From: Cryptomeria japonica
Lineage: Eukaryota > Streptophyta > Pinopsida > Cupressales > Cupressaceae
DNA: 64,000 bases
NCBI RefSeq assembly: GCF_030272615.1
Contig: NC_081414.1
Coordinates: 822,613,896 to 822,677,895 of the forward strand
Direction: 5' to 3'
Positions 10,931-21,792 of the stretch are shown piece after piece; within the stretch, counting starts at the first letter, position 1, and every line of letters starts with the position of its first letter. Position numbers and translations under genes: made by a program. A model generated the notes under the pieces. The model was not told the DNA's origin. It saw only the letters and a list, made by a program, of their open reading frames with translations, and did not search any database.

Positions 10931-12164
10931 TCCTAAACAACAATAATGTTATCTTATCCAAGATGTATAAAGATTTGATAAAACTAGTTTTTTAAGCACA
11001 TAATTTTAGGGAACACGTGGCAAATTTTTAGAGCCAATGCTTTTGCAATGATCTTGTAGAAGTCATTAAGAAAAGTTATATATAAATAATTTAAAGTAAA
11101 ATATAAAGTATAGTTTAATAGTAATTAAATAACAACATATTACTATTAATGTCTTAATAGTTAATCTTCAAATTTCAAGTTTATTTAGAATTGCACACTC
11201 AAATTGGGTAAAATACGTTAAACGAATACCAAGTTTTAATTTAGATAGTGCGTATGGAAAATTATATTTATATTTATTTTATTATATAGGAGGCCTTCAC
11301 AAGAACGTGTATACAAAAATTTGAATATGATTGTAAATATTTACAAAAAAAATAAATTATATAAATAAAATAAAGTTATTAAATTTAAAAAATTAAAAAA
11401 TTAAAATGAAAATCATCCTTAAAAAAATATACTTTAATGGTAATTGAATCAACAAAATATTAATATCAATGTCTTAGTGATTAATATTCAAAGGTAAATT
11501 GTATTTGAACTATTAATTTCCACCTTTTCTCTCTATTATATAAATTTTTCATATAGATGAGGTTTGTTGTGATTGAAGAAAATAAAATGAGGAATCAACA
11601 AGAGGCAAACCATGACATAAGATATGTAAAGGATTTTTTAAGATTAAGATAAAGAAGTAAGAAGGGAGAAAAAGAAATGAAATAGAATATTTGTTGGCAA
11701 TGTTAATTTCAATACCTTAGAGAACAATCTTGTCATTTTCATCCCATATGAAGTCCTCATGTCTAAGGTGGAAACATAAAGGAATACTATTTTTATCACA
11801 AAATGTATTGGGATATTGACTTCTAATTAAAGGTTCAAGGCATGGATATGGAATAATATGTTTGGCCTCAATTTGAAGTTTCGCTTCCTAAACTTAAAGT
11901 TGTTATAAATTGCATTCTAATTTGAAGTTTAAAGAGATAATTATTGGCAAGAGATACTGCATCTGTGCTCAGATGTTGTCATTGATGAAAAATCATATCA
12001 GATATGGTATTCATACTTCATGTTTTCATTATTCTAGAAGATTGAATGAGTATTGGTGAGGTCAGATGAATAGAACAAGACATCCGACAAAATGTACACT
12101 TTGATTGGTTAGCAAATAATTTTGGTTCAATATTTTTCTTTGCAGACCTCAAAGATGCATTGTG
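10931..12164. other. AT-rich DNA without genes; ~65-bp direct repeat pair
   Basis: No open frame with a motif. Two diverged ~65-bp direct copies start at about 11112 and 11431 (blocks taatagtaattaaat and taatggtaattgaat, then aatgtctta). Otherwise nothing assignable. Confidence 0.5.
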
Positions 12165-12575
<411 letters not shown>

Positions 12576-12603
12576 AGTTTTGATACTTAAAGATAAGTAC
12601 AAA

Positions 12604-14680
12604 TGTCAAGCTAATAAGATGAGAGGTGGGGGTGAATCATACAAACTTAATCTTCCATAAAAACAACAGATTCAACTGCGATAACATATACTTCAGTAAT
12701 ATAACCAAAACTGCTAAACATGCAAACTCAAAAGTATATAAACATCATAATACTCATAACACTAGATTTAACGTGGAAACCCAAATAGGGAAAAACCACT
12801 GTGGGATTTCAAACCCACTAAGAAATATACTCTTCTAGAGTATGCTCGGTTAAAAGCAAATCCTATTAAAGATTACAAACACATTGCTAGATGTGACCCG
12901 GTTAAGGGATTTCCCTCAGATCTGTTAGGATCTTCACCTTGTTAGAAGTGACCTTGTTAAAGGATTTCAAACACTCAATCAGAATGTCACCTTGCTTGAA
13001 GGTTTTACAAATAAGACTGTTAAGTCCACTCGATTAAGAGATTTTCTATCACTTCACAAAATAACAGTAATAAAAATCTATCTGCAACTTCACATCTAAA
13101 ATGCTAAAGCAGATTCTTATTTGCTCAATACAATATAGGACTAATCTTTTCCATTTGCTGGGCTCTAAACTTTGTTATTTAAACAGGTCTTCAAGCTTCC
13201 ATACTCGGTAATCACTATGTAGCATCCATGTGCATACACTTGCCCGCATCCATTGTTTATCAACAGTTCCTTATTTATAAACAATTTGCCAACTGCTTAA
13301 TCTCCTTGATCACATTTCCCATGATCAATCATAGCCATCAGATCTTCAAACTTTGACCAGGTTCAATGTATCCTTTGATCTGAAAATATTTTACCATGCC
13401 TTGGAACTTGCATATATTTCTTGGAACTTGTGCTAGGGTATTGTGGTTCAATCTGAGCTATAGATCTTCTTGCTGATTTTCCTTTGCCATAGATTCTTTA
13501 ACAAACTTCATTCACGGAATACCAATCATTTAATCATAGCCAGCTCGTCAGCTTCCTTCATTAAATAATGCTTTTATTCATTCAATGCATTCTGTTATTA
13601 CTCGGTTGCAACTCGGTAAATACTAAACTTCACTCGGTAGACATTCTGCCTTCATTAACCGATAGCGATAACCTTAAGGTTTATCGACTAGGTTCTTTGC
13701 TCAGTAACATAGTATAGTATTAACCTTAAAATCAATAACATATGTATAATATCAAAACAATCTAAACATCATGATCTCATCATTGTCTAACTCAGTAATA
13801 GTTGCCCTTTGAATAACTTATTCCTCCCCTTATTCATCACATTCTTTCTGTGTCTTTTATCGACATCTTTATACTCATCAAATCATACTTCTCAAGATAT
13901 GGCAATATCATACTGAATTAGAAAATAAATTTCTTGACATCAATGACAAAATAATAATATTAAGATAGTAAACATCCTTAATCAGTTATATCCATAATCA
14001 TCAACAACCTTCTCAATATCCTTATCGAAATGCCAACTATATATATATATATATATGTCACACTAACTTACAAATCATTTACAATGATAACTACAATTAT
14101 TGAACTCCCAAATAGCATAAAAAAATGCCTAGATGAGTCTTAGTTAAGTGCAAAAGGTCTAACTATAATTGGTCTGCAACTCTGCCCTGTTATGCTTCTC
14201 AGTCAGCTACCAGATGAAGAATGCACATGTGAAACTATGCCAAATAGGTTTCTTGATCCCTCCTCACTCATACCACACTTCAAAAAGATCTTCTACATCA
14301 ATCATATATATCCGCAATCACAAAAAAATATTCATGAAGTTGGGCATCCATATTATGCAATGTAACGTGTAACCAAGTGTTGGCTTAGACCGGATCTCTA
14401 AAACATATGTGGATCCACCAAATGATGTCAAAATGATTTTTACATGTCGGACCTATCATCCCTTGCATGAATCTAACCACCAAAATCATCGTAAAGATTC
14501 CTAAAATAAAATTGCTTTGCTTTCCTGAATTACCGGTGACAGATTACTAGACCACTATTTCTATTGGTTACCAAAATCCATAACTACCAGATAGTATTTC
14601 CATGAAGATTTTCCCTAAATGACAACCCTAATCCATTATACATGGATTGGTATCCACTGGATGAGTGTTAATTTCCAACA
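12604..14680 (-). repeat. 3' LTR of element E
   Basis: On the minus strand it starts TGTTGGAAATTAAC at 14680 after a polypurine tract and ends near ..AGCTTGACA at 12604, about 2.08 kb. It carries the shared signature gtggaaacccaaatagggaa at about 12771-12790. It also holds a regular series of motifs like acccggttaagggattt at about 12896, 12937, 12951, 12990 and 13028. A short (TA)n run occurs at about 14038-14056. Confidence 0.65.
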
Positions 14681-14780
14681 GTCTCCCCCTTTGGCATTTA
14701 TGGAAACATTCGTGAAGAATGACTAAGTGTTGAGTCAACTTGAATACCCGATCAAAATTTCTAAGGCTCCCCCTTGGACC
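14681..14780 (-). other. Polypurine tracts of element E
   Basis: The reverse complement of agtctccccctttggcat (14679-14696) is the tract abutting the LTR. A second, ctcccccttgg, lies near 14767. Repeated tracts match the arrangement in copies A and C. Confidence 0.65.
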
Positions 14781-14907
14781 AAAAACTCAAAAAATTATAC
14801 TTCCATCATTTCCTGTACATTTTTCTCTTTCCTCTCCCACTTTGACAACAATGAAAAAGTTGGGCTCCTACTCAAGAACTTATATACAAGGGTATATACT
14901 GGATATT

Positions 14908-15560
14908 CTATACATACTTGAAGATATCTGCAAAAAGAGTCTTCAAAAATCCTAAGTGGGTATCCCACCCATTCTTCAAGTTGTCCAAAATTGTGATGAA
15001 AGCATTGAAAACATAAGCATATATCTCCACATCTTTCAAGTTTGTTGGAATTGGGTGAAGCATTGACTTCATGCAATCTACTTTGTTTCTCAATATGTTG
15101 TCCATCCGGGGGCCAATAAGGTTCCAAAGTTCACCAACCCACCTCAGTATTCTATCATTTTCTGAATTTAGGCTTGAGATTTGATCAATTAGAGACATCA
15201 CTTGCCCTTCTATAGTGTTTGTAAGGGCTATATTGAAATCAAATCACTAAGATATATCATCAACATTGCCTTGGAAAACATTGATCTTCTTATCTATATC
15301 TAATGTGAATTTAGGTAGTATAAGGTATGACTTATATATCTTTCCTCCTTCACTTGATGCCTCAGAGATTGTCTTCAGTCCTTTGTTCAATATGAAAATG
15401 TCATCTTCAATCATCTTTGGAAATGTCTACATATGCTTTCTTGGTGGTTTCCTTTTCTAATGATTCAAATTTGGTACCGATATTATTGATCAACTGTAAT
15501 ATCTTGCCGAAGGGGTTAGAATTTGGATCTATTTGCAGTTCCAGTACGACCTGGTGCAGG
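14908..15560 (-). pseudogene. ORF2 C-terminal remnant (element E)
   Basis: The best segment is 15201-14908 (97 residues, containing LNSENDRILRWVGELW and NAFITILDNLKNGWD), ending at a stop as in the other copies. Upstream minus-strand frames to about 15560 hold short helical pieces broken by stops. The protein is predicted to be mostly helical. There is no enzymatic motif. Confidence 0.5.
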
Positions 15561-15609
15561 AACACCTAATTGATTCTATGCCTCAATGAGGCCAAGTTGA
15601 GTCTTTCAT

Positions 15610-16260
15610 GTTTTGTATAGATAGTAAGATCATTAATGATGTGTAACAAACCATTTCTAATGGATTTTTGTTAGGTTTGTGTGTTTGAAAGTCATTTGGT
15701 GTCATTGGTCCAAAAATTGTCAAAAGTCCTACTTATGTTGTCAGGAGGACTCTCAGATGTAATAATCCTTCCATGGTATCATTTTCGATGTAATTAGGAT
15801 GGTATTCATTTTTTAATCATTTTCAACTCATTTTAGGCATCTATGCAAATTTTGGCGTCCTTATGTATCAAAATGCAAAAGTTGTTAAAAATTGTCAAAA
15901 TGTCAATAACACACAAGGAAACTTGTAATTATGCCTCCAACAGTCATAAGAGGTTTGAAATTAAGTGTTGGTCAGTTGAAGTGGTTGGTTGAGTCTATAA
16001 GAACTTGGAAAACCTTGGTGGGGGAGTTGATGATAATTGTATTGTAAAAAGAATCAATAAACTTTGAGTTTTCTGCACTTTTTTCTGAGTTTACCATGTA
16101 ACAGTCTGAAAAATGCTCATTGTTCAACATTGAAACTTGTTGATCTACCTCTAGAGTTGACTAAGGATTGAAGGGTAGTGAATATACTTCCATTTTTTTT
16201 TCTTTCATCCTATTTCATTATGTTTTAATAAAGTTATAATCTTTTTTGTAAAATCCACTC
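15610..16260. other. Unassigned repeat-like DNA
   Basis: No coding potential. A promoter/poly(A)-like string (ttgtattgtaaaaagaatcaataaac, in part) near 16035 suggests an old LTR, but no partner copy is in the window. Confidence 0.35.
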
Positions 16261-17196
16261 AAAACCCTTCCTAGGGTTCACAGTGACGAAGACCCAATTA
16301 AGGTAAAAACCATGATGGGAACCTACCACAATAATATGATACTTTTTAGTAGTATGTGAAAATATTACAATGGGGAATGCACCTACATTCAGACTCACTA
16401 CCTAGAGCTCATTTCTGAAAATATAATAACCTGGAAGGTTACAACCCTTAGGGAAGTCTCACTAACTTACAACAAGATTCGAACAAAAATTTAGAAGGAA
16501 TGAACTACAGCGATAAAATTTTCTAATGCCTAATGATAGTTCTGGTTAAGCGCATATGTATACTCTACAACCCTCCAAAACTATGCTCAATCACACTATT
16601 GAAGGATGAATTCCTTTATTCACTGATACACCAATCTCTAATAATGCAGACATAACCTTGATACCTTAATTGCATGACTTTATCACCTATTTATATAATT
16701 CATCAACCTTGAAAACAAGGTCAACTAAACCCTTAACTCATAATTATAAAATTACTTTACACAATACAAAGATCAACCTCCAGACTAATATAATTACATA
16801 CATGATATAACATGGACCTAAATTAAAACTCCAAACATGCAACACCATTGGAAATTTTGCCAAGATCAACTACAACACACTACACCACCAAGAATACTGC
16901 ATAACATGAAGAACATCACTGGATCATGAAAATCACCAAAAACTCACACAACAATAAATGTTGATCATCAAAATAAATAGGACATAATTAGGAAGCACTA
17001 GCAAGAATGTTAGAATCACCAGTAACAACTGTACCAATGCCACTCATCAAATCTTCATCAATCAACATTTGAACCTCAAGAATACTCAAACAACAACAAC
17101 TACCACAAATAAAGATTACCTATAGAGCACCAAATCATGAACCATATGAAATAAAAATACACAAGAACCATTGACAATTTGGAGGAATTGATTATG
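16261..17196 (-). repeat. Probable LTR-derived sequence, minus orientation
   Basis: ggtaaaaaccatgatggga (16299 on) and ggaatgcacctacattcag (about 16374-16392) match the order and wording of the LTR fragment at 12165-12472. The rest is A/C-rich non-coding DNA. It ends where the LTR of copia element F begins. Boundaries are uncertain. Confidence 0.4.
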
Positions 17197-18411
17197 TGTT
17201 ACATTGATATTTTGTTGTTGATGGCAACAATGGTTGTTTTGGTCGTTTACCAGCTTCCAATAGGTTTCGGTAGAGTGGTTGGATTATGATATTTGATCCG
17301 GTATGCTCCAGAATTCTTTGGTTTGTGGAATTAATTTGGATCTATCATTCATGCTATTCAAGTGTGTATCACAATCACTTGGTTCAGGATTTGATGACTC
17401 AGGGGCTATCATTTCTTCTAATAAGCCTTTTGGTTACCGGTAAGGGTTTTACCAACAAAGCTTTGTTGAAGATCTTTTGATGCACTTGACAAGTGGTCTT
17501 GGTGCGGCTTCTAGATGGCTTTCAAGATGTTGTTGGTTATCTTGTTTGTATTCTTGTTGATTGATGGTGTTGGATTTGGTTTATGGTGACCTATTTTGGG
17601 TGTGGTCTTATTCTACTAGGTTATGGACCGGTTTATGTAATATGTTGGTGGATGAACTGGATGTGTTACCAATTGGATTTATTGATTGGATTATATTGTT
17701 TTGTTCTAAGGATGACTTGGATGATCATTGGATTGTAGGTTTATGTTATGAATTTATTGCATTGTCTTTTATCTAGATGACCTAACTGTTTAGGTCTCGG
17801 GTTGGTATAAATATGATGTAAGATCTCTTTGTAGATCATGGTTATGGTTATGGCTTATGAAATTATTTGTGTACGAATAAGGCTATAATCATATGTAGAA
17901 GTTCTGGTCGGTCATAGGTGATCGAATTGGGTTGGTGAGAGAGGTTTAAGACCTCTGGTACTAAGCTTAACCAGAACTATACTCAGTCATAGGAGATGTT
18001 ATCTTTGCAGTTCATCCTTCTTTCCAGATTGTAGTCTGGATTTATTTTATAGTCGGTGAGGATCCTTTTGTGATGAACAGTGCACTCTAGGCTTTTGGCC
18101 TTCCTAAATGTGCAAGCCCCTCTTTTTGTAATCAAATAATTACTACAAAAGTATTATCTGACTATGGGTAGGCTTCCCACCATGGTTTTTCCCTTTACCG
18201 GGTTTTCCAAGTACAAATTTTGGTGTCATGTGTTATGGATGGATGGTAACTATTCTCTGACTTATGTTTATGCTTAATTACTATATCTGGATTCTGGTAT
18301 TGAGTTTATCTATTCTAGTAATGAGGTTTCAAAAGCTTAAAGTTCTTTAATCTACTGACAAATGATTCACCCCCCTCTCAATTGTCCTTCGGTTATTTGA
18401 GCTATCTAACA
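17197..18411 (+). repeat. 5' LTR of copia element F
   Basis: TGTTACATTG at the start and ..ATCTAACA at the end form matching TGTTA/TAACA inverted ends. The end abuts the primer-binding site exactly. The signatures ggtttttccctttaccgggt (about 18185-18204) and attcacccccctctcaatt (about 18364-18382) match the other LTRs. Length is 1215 bp. Confidence 0.8.
17806..17813 (+). promoter_or_regulatory. Candidate TATA box in LTR of F
   Basis: tataaata lies 610 bp into the LTR. It is the only clear TATA-like site in the middle of the LTR, where the U3/R boundary of such elements usually falls. Confidence 0.45.
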
Positions 18412-18425
18412 ATTGGTATGAGAGC
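18412..18425 (+). other. Primer-binding site of F
   Basis: attggtatgagagc starts one base after the LTR end. It differs by one base from the initiator-Met-tRNA site attggtatcagagc seen in copy C. Confidence 0.85.
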
Positions 18426-18467
18426 ATGGTCCTCTTTGTAGAAGCTTAACCACTTGAGGAAGGTCCT

Positions 18468-19814
18468 ATGGCATCTAATAGTTCAAGTTCATCAATTTCC
18501 TCTACAGTTGTTTTCCGGATAGAAATTCCTAGGCTTGATGGAAGAAACTATAGAGTATGGAAGATTCAGATGGAGACTCACCTGAGATGTCTTGGCAAGG
18601 ACATTTGGGAGATCACTAAGAAAGAATATACCCCTCATAATCCAACATCTAGCAATCCTCCTTCGACAAGCTTGGATAAGAATATTGAAAATGATTGCAG
18701 AGCTAAAGAAGCCCATTTGTGTGCACTTTCAGATCAGCAAGTTATGGGATTATCTGACAAACCAACTGCAAAGGCTATATGGGATAAATTGGAGACTCTC
18801 AATGAAGGTGACCCTACTATTAAAATTGATAAACTTGATGGTTACCAGGTGAGATATGAGAACCTGAAGATGGAAGAAGATGAAAGGATTACTGCTTTTA
18901 TAGATAGAGCTAATGAAATTATGATGGGAATTCAGTGTTGTGGTGGATCTCTGAGCAAAGATGAAATAGTTTCTAAAGTATTGAGAGCTTTTCTTTTGGC
19001 TTATAAGATGAAGGCTACTACAATTAATGAGTTGAGAACAATGGCAAACATCTTTGTTAATAGGGATACCTTGGTTAGGAAGTTATCTTCTTTTGAGCTT
19101 GAGGAATTTGGTCCTTCTAGAGCTACAAAATTTGAACCTGCTTTTCATGCATATACATCATCTACTAGCAAGAGTGATTGGAAATCCTTATATGCTAAGG
19201 AACTTAGGGAAATAATGAAAGAAGATGAAGAGTTTAAGCGACTTGAAGCCCTATTTTCTAGAAGAGTACCTAAAGGTCCATCAGGAAGTAAGTATGAAGG
19301 AAAATCACCTTGTAATCATTTTGCATGTAATAAGATAGGTCATTTTGTATCTAGATGTCCTGAAAGAAATTCAATATTTGAAGAAAGAGCTAGAAGATAT
19401 TTTAGGCCTAACCATGATTATCAGAACAAGCATAATTACTGGAGAAACAAAGACAAATCATGTTACTATGCTGATGAGGAAGGTGTGACTGATTCTGAAG
19501 ATGAACCAGCACAAGATTCAGCTAGTGGATTTAGCAATGCAAAGGAATGGGTATTTTTGGCTATCAAAGAAGATGATTTGGTACCTGAAGAGAAGGACCT
19601 TGTTGCTAAAGTTGAAGACAAGGATGAATGGGTGATAGATAGTGGATGTTCACATCATATGACTGGAGATAAAAGGATTTTTCTATCCTTGCATGAATTT
19701 TATGGTCGTCTAGTTAGATTTGGAGATGATAAAGCATCCATGATCAAGGGAAGAGGAACTATATCACTGGATGGTAACAATAATATTGATAATGTTATTA
19801 TGTTGAAGGTTTAA
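18468..19814 (+). CDS. Copia Gag-protease N-terminal part of polyprotein (448 aa)
   Basis: The ATG at 18468 is the first after the primer-binding site. Residues 16-50 (IPRLDGRNYRVWKIQM..) are the DUF4219-like start and about 95-215 the UBN2-type capsid domain of copia Gag. A zinc knuckle lies at 282-297, read as C-x4-C-NKIGHFVSRC. The usual first Cys of the C-x2-C pair is His284, with another Cys at 282. Residues 388-400 (EWVIDSGCSHHMT) hold the retropepsin catalytic motif D391-S392-G393. By family knowledge the protein forms the particle, binds RNA and begins the protease. The frame ends early at 19812-19814, because a one-base shift moves the continuing homology to another frame. A frame this long with no internal stop suggests a younger insertion than its neighbours. 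Confidence 0.92.
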   Translation: MASNSSSSSISSTVVFRIEIPRLDGRNYRVWKIQMETHLRCLGKDIWEITKKEYTPHNPTSSNPPSTSLDKNIENDCRAKEAHLCALSDQQVMGLSDKPTAKAIWDKLETLNEGDPTIKIDKLDGYQVRYENLKMEEDERITAFIDRANEIMMGIQCCGGSLSKDEIVSKVLRAFLLAYKMKATTINELRTMANIFVNRDTLVRKLSSFELEEFGPSRATKFEPAFHAYTSSTSKSDWKSLYAKELREIMKEDEEFKRLEALFSRRVPKGPSGSKYEGKSPCNHFACNKIGHFVSRCPERNSIFEERARRYFRPNHDYQNKHNYWRNKDKSCYYADEEGVTDSEDEPAQDSASGFSNAKEWVFLAIKEDDLVPEEKDLVAKVEDKDEWVIDSGCSHHMTGDKRIFLSLHEFYGRLVRFGDDKASMIKGRGTISLDGNNNIDNVIMLKV

Positions 19815-19965
19815 GGCATAATATTTTGAGTGTAGGATAGTTGGTGGATATGGGATTTTAGTTACAGTTCAAGGATGGAAAATGCAAGATTATCAACAAA
19901 TCTAGATTGGAGATTGCAACCGGTACCCAGACTAAAGGTAACATCTTTCATTTGAACTCTAGTTC
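19812..19965 (+). pseudogene. Frameshifted continuation of copia protease region (F)
   Basis: In the frame shifted relative to Gag, the sequence reads RHNILSVG, then an in-frame stop where a Gln codon is usual, then a second stop before LQFKDGKCKI and SRLEIATGTQTKGNIFHL. This is the conserved stretch after the copia protease. Homology ends near 19965, before the integrase zinc finger. Confidence 0.8.
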
Positions 19966-20085
19966 TTTTTATAGTAAAAATAGCGTGTATGCACTTTTTA
20001 TAGTTAAGATAAAGCATACATGCTTCTTACACCATAAGTACCCCATACACACTTTTTATACCATAGGTACCCCGTATGTGCTTTT
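19966..20085 (+). repeat. Degenerate ~30-bp tandem repeat, about four units
   Basis: Successive units include gtgtatgcactttttatag, catacatgcttcttacacc, ccatacacactttttatac and ccgtatgtgctttt, with ccataagtacccc / ccataggtacccc between the last ones. The array begins where copia homology stops. Confidence 0.45.
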
Positions 20086-20089
20086 GACT

Positions 20090-21375
20090 GTTTAGGCTTG
20101 GAAATAGGTGTGGATGAAAAGCTACGGTTTGGAAGTTTGATTTCCTTCCATTTCCCTCTTTTTGACGTGTTTTATTTTATCAACTTGGTTTCTCGACTTT
20201 GTCATCATCAGGTTTACACTTCATCAAGTGGGTATTTCTAAAATTACCACCATATTTTCACCCATCTTCTAAGCTTTCTAACCATATAATTTTTTTCAAA
20301 TTTGAACAACAATAACATATTATTATTGAATTTCTTTTACTAGTGTCTCCATAGTTCTCACAGACATACATGCACTTTTTTTTTAATAGCTTTTGATATA
20401 CCTATCCAAATTTAAAAAACCTTATTTATTATTGTAGTGCACTTGATTCATTACAATTTAAAAAAAAATAAATTATATTTTTGATTTTTTTAGTGCAACT
20501 TATGCTTCACGCATGAATAGGTATGTAATTTTTAGGATGTGCTTGATTGGAAAAATCATAAAAGAACAAATACTCAACAAGAAATTAAAAACAAATACAC
20601 ATCTTCTAGTGCTCACTCTTAACTATCTTTCTTCAAAAGGATTTGTCAAAATACTAAATATAATTATGACTTTTTTGATGCGCACGTCAGACACTATGTT
20701 ATGTTTTTCTGAAAAAATTAGGGTCTCATTTTTCATGTGCAAAGGATTTGACCCCCTTAATCTTATCCAATTTTGAAATTTTTTTGTAGTTTGGAAACTA
20801 GATTCAAAGTACTACAATATTTGTTCTTTGATTATCTTCATATCTTGAGTGGATGACTTTTAAATTTTGCCTCCAAATTCAGGTTCACCTGATTTTAGAA
20901 AAAAAGTGTCCACTTTTACCCCCCTTTTTGACCACCATCTTTGTGCACTTACCTAGTTCTCTAGATTCTCCCCACAATGGAATTGGATACAGTAGATGCG
21001 TATCAAATCTAATCAAGTATCGACATTTAGTAATGTCTTGTCACTAACATTCTCTAACTGCGAGCCACTCAACACGCATGACTTCCAATTTGGTAATTGG
21101 TAGTGGTTTACAGTTGTTTCCAATTTTTGCACACTCATGCATTTATGAGAAAGATTTACTAAGAGATACAAAAGATTTATAAAAATTTAAAGGACAATGG
21201 GATTAATATGATTGATGAAGGAATTGCTAGTATCAAGAGATATTTATAGATGATCTCCACTACTTTCTTCTTCAATTTTCCTTTGGTAGATAAATTGTTG
21301 GAGCTGACAGTAGTTGAAATTATGCCTCTGGTTTATATCTTTAGGTTATATAATTTGAAATTTAAATTTTAAAAG
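20090..21375. other. No gene seen
   Basis: AT-rich. Open frames of 64-87 codons (20513-20776, 20853-21047) lack motifs and have repetitive hydrophobic or Lys-rich composition. Confidence 0.45.
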
Positions 21376-21792
21376 ATGGACACTCCTATTCAGTTGAGAA
21401 GCACATCTGAGAAGGACTAGAGGGCCTTTTTGGGCTACATCAAAGACCCAACCCTCAAATTAGTTTGTAAGGAGGTCGGGATGTTCACTAATGAGCTTGT
21501 GAGGATGGTGTTGGGCCAAGATTTTTTGAGAAATTATAATAGATACTATGTTAACATGGACATTACGTCTCAGTTCTTGGCATCTCCTCTTGATCTCGGA
21601 GAAGAAAGGGTGGATATGTCAATGTTGTTAAGGAGGGTGTTCAAAGAAGAATTCCTTTGGGATGACATTACTATTGTCGTCATTGCAGAAGTAGGGGTGG
21701 GGATCCCTTGGGTGAGTGATTTACCCAAGCTTCCCCTCCATGACCAAAATGTGGCCAAGCACCCTTTTCTTTTGAACTTGAATGTTGAGTAG
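21376..21792 (+). pseudogene. Unrecognised ORF fragment (~138 codons, one internal stop)
   Basis: An ATG at 21376 (MDTPIQLRST) runs in one frame to the stop at 21790-21792, with a single in-frame stop at 21418-21420. The remaining 120 residues (for example EVGMFTNELVRMVLGQDFL and ERVDMSMLLRRVFKEEFLW) look like a folded, mixed helical protein rather than noise. I do not recognise the family. No neighbouring domain gives context. It could be a piece of a repeat-encoded Gag-like protein. Confidence 0.4.

Larger units (their letters stand above)
12604..15600 (-). mobile_element. Sirevirus-like non-autonomous element E (3' part only)
   Basis: On the minus strand this is an ORF2 C-terminal remnant (about 15560-14908), purine tracts, then a long 3' LTR (14680-12604). 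Nothing of ORF1 or the 5' LTR is present, and homology fades near 15600. The end of ORF2 resembles copy C (..DNLKNGWDTHLGFLKTLF.. versus ..WDNDLKQLKFHFCDTF..), which places E in the same family. Confidence 0.65.
17197..19965 (+). mobile_element. Copia (Sirevirus-like) retrotransposon F, 5' part
   Basis: A 5' LTR (17197-18411) is followed by an initiator-Met-type primer-binding site, a short leader and a Gag-protease reading frame. Homology to copia polyprotein continues for about 150 bp past the frame end, then stops near 19965. Integrase, reverse transcriptase, RNase H and the 3' LTR are absent, so the element is truncated. Its leader resembles that of copies B and C (agaagcttaaccacttgag here, aaagcttaacaacttggaa in C), suggesting it belongs to the lineage that could have mobilised them. 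Confidence 0.85.
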
